This document shows positions 47,060 through 59,187 of a stretch of 64,000 nt of DNA, piece by piece; position 1 is the first letter of the stretch, and each line of letters opens with the position of its first letter. The stretch is from Moniliophthora roreri. Taxonomy: Eukaryota; Basidiomycota; Agaricomycetes; Agaricales; Marasmiaceae. Position numbers and translations under genes: made by a program. The DNA lies in NCBI GenBank assembly GCA_001466705.2, contig LATX02000006.1, forward strand, positions 1 through 64,000. The letters run 5' to 3'. The notes under the pieces were generated by a model, which saw only the letters and a program-made list of their open reading frames with translations, ran no database searches and was not told the DNA's origin.

Positions 47060-50000
47060 TAGAACCCTCTCCTCCAGGTATAATGTCCAAACAGTGCTAA
47101 TATTCCCGTGAGTTCTGGTTGGGCCCCAGCTATAGTTCAGGGCGGTTCAATGTTCCTTACATTGCATAGGGGTTGGTCTTTGCTAACAAGAATGTCAAAG
47201 AGTCACGGAGTAGTGAAATTGCCGATGGCATGGAGAGTATGTGAATATCCTAGACATGTATTTTGTTCCTGGCTGACTCGAGGCTTTAGACATTGACACA
47301 AGTTTGAAGTTTCGAGTCGAATACTTGAGAGGCACAATTTTTTCTTTCATGATCATCGGCAGAATTATTCCATTTTTCTGCTAGGAACCTGAAAGAGTTA
47401 TGCGTGTCTCCTGGGTTGAAGTGTTCTGGAAGTAGGTTGAAGATTCGGTGCCTGAATAGGATTTTGATATGCGGATACGCTTTCACCGTACCTATAGTAG
47501 AATTTTCTGAGAGTGCTGACAGGTGTGTGGTTGGAAGGATGGAGTAGATGCTCGTCCTCAGTAGGAAACGGACGTTGGGTGTATTTTGCCGGGCCTAAGG
47601 GTTGTATTATCCAGGTACTTAGTCGGACGGATCCTAGCGAGGTGTCGACCTGAGTTTGATCAAGATTCGCCGCTTCAAAGATATATCTTCAATTCTTCTA
47701 TGACGGGTCTTCAGGCTCATTGTGACAGGAGTAAAATGAAGGGACATCGGTAAATTTCCAGTTGTAAACCGCGTACCTCACAGGAGCAATACGTCTCTGC
47801 GGTCGTGAAGGTCGTCGTGGGTGAAAAAGGAACGGCTGGCGACGTGACGGTACTTATCTTATCAGATCAGATCATTGGAGGGCGTGTCGCTTCGACTCGG
47901 ATCCGAGTCTCTTCTTCTGCCTCTACCACGCAACTTGAATTCAAACGACCAGAAGCTACTTTGATAATCCGACCAACGAAAACGGGCTGATGTTAGGCAG
48001 TTCGATCTCTGAAAACTCCCGGCACTTGAGGACGAATATAGCTTGCAGTATCGATAGGGATCGGGTAAAGGTCGAAGGCAGGGACCGATACAGAGGCGGG
48101 GTTACTGGGTAGTATTCGGTACGTTGCCTATGCTGTTAAAAGCAAACTTTAGTATAATGGCTCCGCAGGACCCAAGTGAAATCTCCCAATGCTATAGCAG
48201 CTGTGAAAAGCCTACTGTGCTGGACGTGACATGAGAACATTTACACACATGCTAGTTACCATTTTCATGTGCCAGCATACTCGCCGTACCCTGCCGCTGG
48301 TCTGCAGCTGTCGACCTGTAGGCTCAAAGCGACATCTTGCAGAAACTAGACTTCGCATCCTCATTCCAGTACGCTGTCCACCGAAACTACCCAAGGTATA
48401 CCTTCTGATGTGTACGCAGACGTGAACTCTATGAAGAACCACCGGTCGTCCAGAGAAAGCCATATCGATTCTCGTAAACACCCATTACCTCGCTCCGCAT
48501 AGCAAATTGACTTTGGGAATGTCTTCCTGAAGCTGCGCGAGGCGTTCTTTAGTGGAGGGTGCCAGCTGCTCGGAGATTTGGCAATCGGCTTCGCTGGTAG
48601 CGCCTCATTTGGCGTGGTATACATTGTAACAAGCATCAAGAACGCACACGTTTGGTACATCATACCCATCATTCAGCCTTCCGTACTCCACTCTTGTCAC
48701 CGAAAAGTAGGAAATGGCGTCTTGGATACGCTGAACCCATATCCAGGCCTCTATCCTCGTCCTGTTCATCCTCACCTTACCTCCGAGAACAAGGAATGCG
48801 GCGGCTTGTGACACCTCGCTGTCTTGTCCCGGTTCAATCGATGCCAGTTCGGGAGGACAGTGTGTGGAGTACGATGTCCCCCATCTCTAATTTACAGTTC
48901 CAAGTCTGGGTTACCCTGCATGTTCGTCTACTCCCTTACCTGGCGCTGTCATCAACAGGCCCAGAGGTCGCGTATCGTTGACTCGGGGAGCGGGAATGGA
49001 TCGATACCCGAATAGGAAGGACCCCTTCCCAAAAAGGAAGTCCAGTCCGTTTTCTTTCGTCTGGTATGCCTTCTCTTCTTGCTCTGCCCCATTCTCAGTT
49101 TTATATACGCTATTAGGAAAACATAGAGGTGCTCTTGCTACTTTTGCTGGGGTGTCTAGTACCCCGGAAGCCGACATGAATGCCTGAAAGTTGAAGAAAA
49201 AGAAGACAGATACTGCAGAAAGGGATGATAGGAAGGAGAGCAAGAGGAGACTACAGAAGGTTGTTGAAAACATGCCAGTTTCTCTGCCAATCGCAAATAA
49301 CGAGGTCCGTATTGCTAACTCTGTTTATAATAGCCTCACTCAAAGATCTCAGTGTCAGTCCGCCGAACGTCTTGTAACCGATAAGCGCCTGCAATAGGTA
49401 TACGGCTCAAGAAAATAGCTTGTGGTTATTAGAGACGCTATTCAGTTCAAACCTCTAATTCGTCTTTGTACTGGACTCGACGAAGCCCGACAATGAGAAG
49501 CAGTCAGAATCAGTGCCCTTCAAGTATGTTTACCCCTCGCTGTTCCTCTCTCATGTTCTCATTTAAGTTTAGCCATACCTCATTCGACAATTGCTCGCGA
49601 GATCGCTCCTCGTTGCATACCTTGACACTTCCACGCGATTGCATTAATAAATGAATCACACCGAAGACCTCAACTACCTTTGGCGACCTGGCTATCCTTT
49701 CAAAATTGCTCGGAAGAAGCAGTCCGTGTAGACGAAGATCCCCGGTTATCGAATTACGGTCAAAATTACGCGGCCTAAAGCTGATTACTCGTGGTAAGCC
49801 CTTTTCGTTATGTCCAATCGGGCTCATGTACTCATGAACACGACGAGACAGGCCCAAAAAGCAACTCCTGCTGTCATCTGTCCACGTTGCATCACTTTGT
49901 TCGTTCCTTGGTGTAATGTAACGACCCAGCCTAATGTTGAAGTCACATTGTCTCCATTGATGGCAATTGACTCGCCTCTTTCGACTCCGTGACTAAAGAA

Positions 50001-51026
50001 GCTCAATGCCGACGATAAAATGAGCCCCTTGACTCCGAAATCCGGCGGATTATGGTTCTCGAGGCTAGGTTGTGCTAAAGGTGGAGGACGCGTATATGGG
50101 TCGCTGAACCCCTCCGAGTCCTGTCAAGGTACGGGAGAGCAAAGGTCCGATGACAGTCAATCTGGATTCAGGAAACCAGGCTGTGCAGGAGAATATTGCT
50201 TGTCATTGTCCCGCCTGAATCTAGTGCGCAGCGAGAAGTGACTCGTAGACCTTCGTATATAAAAGCTTTGTTATACTGCCCTACATGATATTCTTATGCA
50301 AGGCGGTATGTAGATTTCGTCTATAGTGATAATCTGGGAGTACTACCCGGATGTTTGCTACCGGCTCCTCCCTGACACCATGAGCGCACGATCCCTCATG
50401 CACAGCAAACATAACTTCATCTCAAGCAGAACTGTTCAACTACTCTTGGGTACGCTGAACTGTGATTCGGTCTTCACATCCACAGGAAGCGCAAGTTCCT
50501 TAATTGTCCAATTGTCACACATGACTCAAGGATTCGAAGGGTTGATCTATGGAGCGCCGTATATGGTGTCCAAGGAATCTCGATATGCATTAGAGAAGAG
50601 GGAAATGATAGCGAATTGGGATTCGATCGAACGAGTCTGCGACAGAAGGGTATTCTGAATACCTTTCTGCATATGAATCCAATTAGGATCGTTGCTAGCG
50701 AAGACATTTTAAGATAAAACGCACCCGACAGACTCTTGATTGGCCCCAGCGAATGCTCGACTTGTTCTGCATCCACGGCTTCTAATATGTCTCCTTGACC
50801 AATCAAACATTCGTGACATAAGTTGATATCAGAGCTCGGAGACGATCTTCACTGCTATCCCAGCACGAGACACCCACGGCATAACGCTACCGTTCATGCA
50901 ATACAACTTATTGAGCGACTCCCGAACGCTAAGGCAGGATGACTGGACATGATGATATACTTTTCAATGAGAAGGAGTGTGTCCGTTGGCATAGTATGGG
51001 TAAGCTTGGTGTCCGATACTGCGCTA

Positions 51027-51061
<35 letters not shown>

Positions 51062-52297
51062 ATACATGCGTGTTTTTGGCATTCAGACCACCCCGAAAAA
51101 GTGATGGCTGGGATGAATACGTTTGTCAAATGAATTCCCTGCTTGCTCAGGTCTTCTGAGTAGATAGAAAGTACCCGATCAGCCCATGTGCATCATCGAA
51201 GTTGATTCCAACATAAATGTTTACATTATGCTTTTCTCTGTTTCTGGCCAGTAGTTAGTTTCTCTAGTGCACCTAGATATTCGGTCAAAAAATGATATTA
51301 GTTCCAAAGATTGTGAGAGATGATCGATGACACTTACCTCATGATTCTAAATAGTCCTATGAGCATAGTTAAACGCTTCTGTAAGCTCCTGTGCGGTCGT
51401 AGGTGGGTCGCCGAAGGAGAACATGGTGGTACAGATTCGAGATGCCGTCGCTGCAAATGAGATTTTGGGTCTAGACCGTCTAAGTCAGACGGTCCGAAAA
51501 CCTTTGATCCCGATCACGTTCAAGTTTATCTTATCTCAACCCTTTCCATTCGACCTGATGTGTCTTCCTCTTACCTCTACAAAGGCCTCTGATACAATAT
51601 AAAACACTCTCTCGGTTCGACTCTGCCGCGTCAATGACATCCCAGTTTGGATCCCGCGCTATCCTGGATCTTGAGCGCCTTGACGCGACAGCGACATGAC
51701 AACGACACGATCAAACGTCTATGCGACATTGTTCTCCTAAATTCTACTCAAATATTACTGGACTTACCACCCCTCGTGTCAATCTTGGTGTTTGATCTCT
51801 CCTTCAAAATTTTGATCGGGCGTGACACCATTCTGTCATGGGACTAGAGAAAGACTAGAGCCAGCGCCGTATCCTCTATAAAGGCCCGTTATGGTAACCA
51901 GTTAGGATAGGCGTAAATTACGAGGCCGTTAAGGCAGAGTGAGCACGACAAGGTGGTAGATTTTCAAGATGTTTTTGTACATGCGTGGCAAGAATTTATG
52001 TACGCCGGTCACGGACCGGAGATCAAGGCAACCCAAGTTGATAGCGAGATAAGATGTATCGTAGACTCCTCACACGATGGGTACCGCCGATTAGCTTTGC
52101 TTCTTTTGCCATCCATAGCTCTCACATTTAGCTCGGCAGCTTAGCATCGATATCCAAGTCCCACCCCAAATGCTACCCCAAATGCCACCCCAAGCGCCAC
52201 CCGAAAAGCGTGAGAGCCTCTCAAAACTTATGCTCAGGTGACATAACTCCCATGCTCACCTAAAGTTGGACTTATTTTGGACAACGTCACCAGGACC
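47060..52297. other. Gene-poor stretch, no confident gene
   Basis: 5.2 kb with normal CpG content. Minus-strand pieces at 48,480-48,600 (QLAPSTKERLAQLQEDIPKV) and 49,000-49,273 (MFSTTFCSLLLLSFLSSLSA, hydrophobic) look somewhat gene-like but do not join into a model. A minus-strand frame at 49,510-49,857 (115 codons, including ITGDLRLHGLLLPSNFERIA) is open but unrecognised. Short tandem CCACCCCAAATG units occur at 52,160-52,200. Confidence 0.3.
51029..51059 (+). repeat. Poly-C homopolymer, about 31 nt
   Basis: An uninterrupted run of C from 51,029 to 51,059. The true length is likely uncertain, because such runs are error-prone in sequencing and cloning. It could form four-stranded structures on either strand. 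Confidence 0.95.
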
Positions 52298-53559
52298 ATG
52301 ACCTTTACCATCACTACATCTCTCAGCTGCGTGCTGCTTTCAATCAGCATTTGGATTATCTACCTCAATCGCAAAAGGCCGGGCAAATTACCACCAGGTC
52401 CGAAGGGCTATCCGCTCGTAGGCAACATCTTCCAGCTCCAAAACCGACCTTGGCACGCTTATGTCGAATGGAAAAAGACATATGGTAAGCATCCGCTTCA
52501 GTAAGGCCCTGACATCCTGAACTCGAACCTAAATGTCTAGGCGATATTGTTTACCTCCGTCTATTCAACCAAGACGTTATCGTGCTTAGGGCTCCTAGCG
52601 GATCAGATTAGGATCAGATACGGATTCATCTGTTCGGATGGTGGTGATTGAGAGAGCAATCCGCATCGGCGGATGGTATCCGTCGGATGGTCCGATAATC
52701 CGACGGATGGGCGCTAAGCCAGCGCTTCACAATGAAACCTCCCTCCCACGGTGAAAATTTTGCTTCCCCGTCAGTATTGTCGCCTTGTTCACCTCCAATC
52801 CCTTTGGCAAGTCTCAAGCTACCCTATAGACCCTCAAGACTTGATGTCATGTTGAGAATATGATGTTTGGAGCCACTTGGAGGGAGGGGGCTCTCAGGTG
52901 CGGGACATTGATCTAGTTGTGCGGCATTCCAAGTTGATTCCAGGTGTCTGAATTATACCTATTTAATTTGTTGTGTACAGAGTCGAGACAAGTTCATATA
53001 TTGTACCCAAAACAGCTAAAATACAAGTCAAAGGTTTGTCAGACAGATAGATAATGGCTGATATATCACCCACTACTGCTATGAAGGTCAAAAAGGTAAC
53101 CACGGAAAGCCCCGGGCACGACTCTGGTCGACCTAACGAAGCCCAACGACAATCGTCTGCACCGCGTGATTCATCCGCCGCTCATCGTCGGATTGGTCGG
53201 ATGCCATCTGTCGGATGGTGCTCGTCGAGGAGCCCATCTGCCATCCGAATCTGACCTCTCATCGCTCGGATGACGGCGGATCATCTGATCCGCTAGGAGC
53301 CCTAATCGTGCTCAACTCCGCCAAAGTAGCTGGAGATTTGCTTGATCGTCGTGCAGCCAACTACTCCCAACGATTCCGAACGCCTGTGATCGAGTGTTTA
53401 TGCGGAGGGTTGAATATCGGGCACATGAATCCTGGAGTAACGTAGGTCCCTTTTTTGCGACAAATGAAAAGGACCTTCATGTTTATTATTCCAACAGCTG
53501 GCGTTCTATGCGTCGTGCTGCTCATGAAGCTTTAAACATCAGGGCCAGCATACATTACT
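52298..53559 (+). pseudogene. Cytochrome P450, N-terminal part, disrupted by insertions
   Basis: ATG at 52,298 gives a membrane anchor (TTSLSCVLLSISIWIIYL), the basic halt and Pro-rich hinge (RKRPGKLPPGPKGYPLVGN), then PWHAYVEWKKTYG. After an intron (52,485-52,540) the frame continues IVYLRLFNQDVIVL, where an hAT-type element sits at 52,587-53,304. Past the duplicated 8 bases it resumes NSAKVAGDLLDRRAANYSQR and LCGGLNIGHMNPG. Another intron (53,442-53,497) is followed by WRSMRRAAHEALN, the helix C region with the WxxxR heme contact. Then the gene stops at the LTR end at 53,560; the heme-binding half is absent from the window. The family looks like the large agaricomycete microsomal P450s, usually monooxygenases of the ER membrane. 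Confidence 0.9.
52587..53304. mobile_element. Non-autonomous hAT-type element inside the P450 exon
   Basis: 718 bp. The ends TAGGGCTCCTAGCGGATCAG (left) and its reverse complement (right, CTGATCCGCTAGGAGCCCTA) match perfectly for about 20 bases. It is flanked by a perfect 8-bp duplication ATCGTGCT (52,579-52,586 and 53,305-53,312), which is P450 coding sequence. CGGATGG/CCATCCG words are scattered at both ends. No transposase frame. Confidence 0.95.
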
Positions 53560-53579
53560 TGTTGAAGCACTGTACCTGT
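53560..53579 (+). repeat. LTR 5' end, 20-bp remnant
   Basis: The first 20 bases of the solo LTR at 6,202 (TGTTGAAGCACTG...) occur here exactly, directly after P450 coding sequence, and are cut off by the CATCAG end of the tRNA-like inverted-repeat element. The rest of the LTR is not in this contig. Confidence 0.75.
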
Positions 53580-54044
53580 CATCAGAAAAATGGACACCTA
53601 AATATAATAAATTATAATGTATTTTGCTGATTTTAGTCCATTGTAATAGATTAAAATCAAGCAATGCTATTACAATACATTAAAATGCATTAAAATGAGA
53701 CTGGTGTTATTATAATCCATTAAAATACAATAAAATGGGATGGTATTATTATAGTACATTAAAATGCAATAAAATAGGATGGTATTATTATAGTGTATTA
53801 AAATGCAATAAAATGAGACAGAGTTATTATAATGTAGTAAAATAGATTGTAACAGAGGCAATCAAAACAGTGCATTTTTATGCCTTCCAGAGGACAGGGA
53901 GAGGACTCTATAAAGTGAAGGGAAGCTTTTGGTTGGGGATTTGATCAATAGAAACAGCAAGGGGGTGGAGATAGGTCTTTTGAGTAAGGGGATATATTGC
54001 ACTATGTGTGGTGGTAAGTATATGGCACTGTGGTACAGTGGTCT
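53580..54044. mobile_element. Inverted-repeat element with tRNA-like block, copy 2 (truncated at gap)
   Basis: Begins CATCAGAAAAATGGACACCT and follows copies 1 and 3 almost base for base until GTGGTACAGTGGTCT, where the single N at 54,045 ends the contig, just inside the tRNA-like A box. Confidence 0.9.
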
Positions 54045-54045
54045 N

Positions 54046-54889
54046 TTACGAGCGCTTGACAAGAGTAATGGTCCCACATCAGCAAAATGGACACCTAAAT
54101 ATAATAAATTATAATGTATTTTGCTGATTTTAGTCCATTGTAATAGATTAAAATCAAGCAATGCTATTACAATACATTAAAATGCATTAAAATGAGACTG
54201 GTGTTATTATAATCCATTAAAATACAATAAAATGGGATGGTATTATTATAGTACATTAAAATGCAATAAAATAGGATGGTATTATTATAGTGTATTAAAA
54301 TGCAATAAAATGAGACAGAGTTATTATAATGTAGTAAAATAGATTGTAACAGAGGCAATCAAAACAGTGCATTTTTATGCCTTCCAGAGGACAGGGAGAG
54401 GACTCTATAAAGTGAAGGGAAGCTTTTGGTTGGGGATTTGATCAATAGAAACAGCAAGGGGGTGGAGATAGGTCTTTTGAGTAAGGGGATATATTGCACT
54501 ATGTGTAGTAGTAAGTATATGGCACTGTGGTACAGTGGTCTTGAGCACCCCGCGGCTGCCTAGGTTGCTGACTAATCCACCTTGAGGTCGAGGGTTCGAC
54601 TCACGGGGGTTGCAACAAATAAATATTATTTCTTTTTGTCCCCGACCCCCAGGTGGGGCTGATGCATTATAATGGCTGAAATACATTATAATAGCCAGAA
54701 TACATTATAACCATTTTGCTTCATTTTAATCCATTAAAATAAAGGAACAACAATTATATTACATTAAAATACACCATAATGATTATAATGTATTTTGGCC
54801 ATTATGATGTATTTCACTCATTTTATTCCAATATATTTAGGTGTCCATTTTGCTGATGTGGGACCATTACTCTTGTCAAGCGCTCGTAA
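54046..54889. repeat. 31-bp outer inverted repeats around copy 3
   Basis: 54,046-54,076 is the exact reverse complement of 54,859-54,889, so the element at 54,077-54,858 is flanked by inverted rather than direct repeats. Copy 1 at 20.3 kb lacks these arms. Since the left arm starts directly after an N, an assembly artefact is possible. Confidence 0.85.
54077..54858. mobile_element. Inverted-repeat element with tRNA-like block, copy 3
   Basis: 782 bp, ends CATCAGCAAAATGGACACCT on both sides. A box TGGTACAGTGG at 54,528-54,538, B box GGTTCGACTC at 54,593-54,602. Very close to copy 1, but with an extra segment of about 22 bases (CAAGCAATGCTATTACAATA region) shared with copy 2. Confidence 0.9.
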
Positions 54890-55575
54890 CCCGAGATCTT
54901 GCAAGGGGTACCTGTGTAGTCGACGCCTTAACTGGCATTAGACCACAATCACAGGTTCTAGATGGTCTTTGATTTGCTTGGAGGGATGGTCAAGTTTTTC
55001 TTTCTTTATTAGTAGACTTTAAGCCCAGTAAAGCGGCTTCTAACGTATATACAAAATTCATTCCCCTGTATTCGGAATTACCCAGATTACAGGCAGAACC
55101 AACTGTTGGCCTTATTTCCTAAACTGGAACATGGGTTAGCTCATTCAGCAATAAACCGGTAGTCATCCCGGTGAGCTGGAGGGTCTCACAACTGGGTTCT
55201 GGCACCTAGATAGAACGGCCTTGTGCTAAAGCCTTCATCTATGGAAGAGGTCGTTTATATAATTACGTATCATTTTTCGTAAATAGTCCCCCTGATTGCC
55301 TATAAGTCCCTTAAATGTCTTCTTAAGGATTTGATGGATCTGGCGGATCAGGATCCTTAAAATCAAACCTTATTTAGACTTTCTATAGCAATCAGATTTT
55401 GTAAATACCGTTTACAGCTATGTCAGTCCAGGTGATGAGACCGGATGACATGAAGGAAACACCGTTGACCAAAAGTATGAGGATTCATTAGCATTCTTGT
55501 CGATAAAGGCTCCATACACCTAAAAGTCATACCAGCACTTACACCCTCCTTTCCTATAGCCTTTTATCGATAACA

Positions 55576-58500
55576 ATGTCTAACTCCAATCAATCTCGTA
55601 TTCCCCAAGTCTCTCTTGTTGATAACACTGTCCGAATTTGAAACTCGGATGATGGTGTTGGCATTCCGGTTTACAGTTACCATCCTTTGGAATTACTTGA
55701 ACCAATTCAAGTTTTTGATACTTCTGTTGGCAATACATCGGGATTATTGGTGGTTCCAGTCTTTAATGGTGACGACTTCAGAGAATGGAAGCGCAAAGTC
55801 TTGGCATATCTCAATTTGGCTAAAGCGGCTTATGCCCTTACCAATACAATGCCTGTGACTACTGGTGAAGGTGCTACTGCCGTCACCCCTGACATGGAAG
55901 TCGTCAAAGAATGGAAAACCTCTAATGCCCAAGCTCTTGGCCTTTTTCAGCTTAAATTAAGTCCTACTTTGCAGTGGATTATCAAAGATACTGCTAAAGA
56001 GACATGGGACGCTTTGAAAGCTGAATATGACGTACCAAGCCTTCCGGAAATATTCACCTTTTTCCAAGGTCTCGTCATGGCACGCACTGCCAAAGGTCAA
56101 AATCCCGATCATAGTGCCAATCTCATCAGACAATGCGTTGCAAAATTGTCTGAGAACGATTTCCCCGTTTCCTCCAATTTCCAGGCAATGTTCCTTCTTA
56201 ACTCTCTTCCCAAGTCATATGAAACAGTTAAGACCCAGATGTTTGTCTCCAACAAAGGGAAGGATCTTACCTTCGACAATATCCTCCCCTTCATCAAACA
56301 AGAATATAATAGGCGACACATGGATGGGGTTGCCGCTTACGCCACTCGGATCTCTGGTGTCCAACGATACACTGGTCAGAGCCCGAATTGGAATGGACAG
56401 AAGAAGTTCTGTCCTTGCAATCCTAATCCAAATTCTGGTAAACCAAACAATCAAAACCAGAACGCTGGGAATAAAGGGAACAAAGGCAAACAGCCTGCAC
56501 AACCCCAACAAAATCAACAGAAATCTGATGGGAAGAAGAATAACAAGAAGAAGTCGAACAAGAAAGGAAAAGGGAAAAAGCCTAATGGAGCAATCTCAGT
56601 CATGATGGCTGAGATCACAGATTTGCCTCAAAAGGAAGAACCTCAATNCAGACAATGTGTTGCAAAATTGTCTGAAAATGATTTCCCCGTTCCCTCCAAT
56701 TTCCAGGCAATGTTCCTTCTTAACTCTCTTCCCAAGTCATATGAAGGAGTTAAGACCCAGATGTTTGTCTCCAACAAAGGGAAGGATCTTACCTTCGACA
56801 ATATCCTCCCCTTCATCAAACAAGAATATAATAGGCGACACATGGATGGGGTTGCCGCTTACGCCACTCGGATCTCTGGTGTCCAACGATACACTGGTCA
56901 GAGCCCGAATTGGAATGGACAGAAGAAGTTCTGTCCTTGCAATCCTAATCCAAATTCTGGTAAACCAAACAATCAAAACCAGAACGCTGGGAATAAAGGG
57001 AACAAAGGCAAACAGCCTGCACAACCCCAACAAAATCAACAGAAATCTGATGGGAAGAAGAATAACAAGAAGAAGTCGAACAAGAAAGGAAAAGGGAAAA
57101 AGCCTAATGGAGCAATCTCAGTCATGATGGCTGAAATCACAGACTTGCCTCAAAAGGAAGAACCTCAATCTCCCAAAGAGGAAAAACCTTCCGAAGATGG
57201 CAAAGTTCCTACTAAATGCGTCAACCATTTTTGCACTAGTCCAGACAAAACCGTCTATGGTATCTTTACAACTGGGCGAAACCGCAAAACTTGGTATGTC
57301 TGCAAACAATGCTACAATATGCATTCCCATTCCTTTGCTAGGCAGAAAATTCTCCAAAAAGCAGCACTAGTACGTCTTCCCATAGATGAAACGGCATATG
57401 CTTTCCTTCGAGGGGATTTTCAGCTCAGCAAAACTTTCACTGTCCTAAAAACGGATCAAATTCCTCCTAAGACTCCTCCCACTACTAAAGAGGAAGTTAA
57501 TATTGGAGATATTTTTCCGTCAGAATCATTTGAGCATATTTTCGGTAATCTTCCATCTGGAAAACATCTTATGACACACAAGTACCCTAACCAGGTACAA
57601 GATGTTATTCCAACCGAAACTTCGGAGTCCACTGTTCCTCGAAACCCTATTAATAGATTCAAGAACAAACAACCTCACAAATCAGACCATGGTCATGCCA
57701 TGAGGAGATGGTCGCGACACATGGAAGCCAAAATTCAGGCCTGGATTCCAAAAGCTCAATATGATCCAACAATGATTCCAATGCCCGAGAATGTTAAATT
57801 CCACATCGAGCTTCTAAATAATAATCTGTCTATTGACTCAACTCTTTTTGCATCACATCGTTTTGCAAAAATAATACTTGATCTAATAGAAACCAAAAAG
57901 AATTATATTCGAGGTAGAGCTCAACAACTCGGACATGATTACAAGAAGCAACCCGCCATTGTTGACTTCTTGGATGCATTGGACGTATATGCAAAGTACC
58001 CCCAATCGACTTCCTTCGCCCCTCATTCCACTCCAATCTCTTTTTGCTCAGAAGCCTGTCATAAATGTACTTGGCGAGATGAACGCCATACAGAATTTTG
58101 TGGCATGGGACTCTGGCAAATGGCCGATCATGATGACACTGGTGACAGGTACTGGATCTTCTTCACTCGGATCAGAAACACTCTGTTCCGACTCCATGAT
58201 CCGATTGAACCACTCATCAAGATCCTAAACTGTGTAGTGACAAAAGAACATAATCTCTACATGAGGAATTATGCCAAGATGGAATTCCATCGTCACCCTT
58301 CAGCAGTTTGCGAAGCAGATTGCCAATGTTGTACCAGTGGACTACCAAAGCATATCACATACCTTAGTAAGGGGGAGTACAAATTCAATCAAATCGCTCC
58401 AGAAAAATATGTTCATGAAGACCCAACTAACCCTGGGATCGAAGCAGGTGAACGATTCAAATTTGGTGATCATCCTGTCGACTATATCGATTGGAATACA

Positions 58501-59187
58501 CCAAACCCTTCCAGAGCACCAACCCCCAAACTAAACCAAGACTTTAAAACAGTCTTCTGTGTCACATGCAATTATCCACATCATCTTGATAATTGGCCAG
58601 TCGCTGCTACTTGCATCCCAATCATGTTTAACTCTGTTCAGGAAGGCTTCCCTCCAAAACGTAATCCACGCGGCTTTAACAACAAATCTATTAAAAAGCC
58701 ATTTACGGAAGCTCTTTCTTCGACAGACGATCCGATCCTCCTTAAAGACCCTTGGAAGAAGGAGAAAGATTATGCTGAAACATAGTTGAACAAGGAACAA
58801 AATAACAAAGTTCGGGATTCTCTTAATCCCAAAGATCCTTGGAATGCAACTCTTCCTCTGAAACCCAAAAAAGAACGACCTATTGTCAAGAAGTCTGAGA
58901 AGGAACTTCAGGAACAGCGAAAGAAGATCGCCCAAATGTTCCAAGACAAGGGATTAGCTGCCGAACACCGATGTGACTCACCGGCCTGTCAAGCTAAACA
59001 CTCTGATGTCATTGACAAACAGATGGGGAAAAGACCATATCGATCAGCCACTATGGCTGATGATATTCGGATCAAATCAAAGGAAGAATGAGCGGCAATT
59101 CAAAAAGAATTAGAAAAGAACCGGCAAACTACCAAAAACTTCTTTGGTAATATTTCCAAATGTTTCCCTACTATCCAGTCTAATCTT
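55576..59187 (+). pseudogene. Copia gag and long Cys-rich extension
   Basis: ATG at 55,576 (MSNSNQSRIPQ) is followed by TGA at 55,639-55,641 in what should be Arg. The gag core then reads FREWKRKVLAYLNLAKAAYA, WIIKDTAKETWDALKAEYD and NFQAMFLLNSLPKSYETVKT, as in UBN2-type Copia gag. Instead of a CCHC knuckle there is an Asn/Gln/Lys-rich basic tail. After the N at 56,647 the block 56,127-56,646 is repeated (56,648-57,167). About 700 residues follow that are unusual for Copia, with Cys clusters (CVNHFC, CKQCY, CSEACHKC, CEADCQCC, CVTC). Further stops are TAG at 58,783-58,785 and TGA at 59,089-59,091; reading continues in frame past both. Confidence 0.8.

Noticed and set aside
50939..51133. Frames with poly-proline or poly-glycine runs around 51 kb
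   Set aside because: Produced by translating the poly-C tract; no gene structure around them.
56109..56517. Minus-strand open frames opposite the Copia gag
   Set aside because: They mirror the coding strand, recur in both duplicated blocks, and have no independent support.
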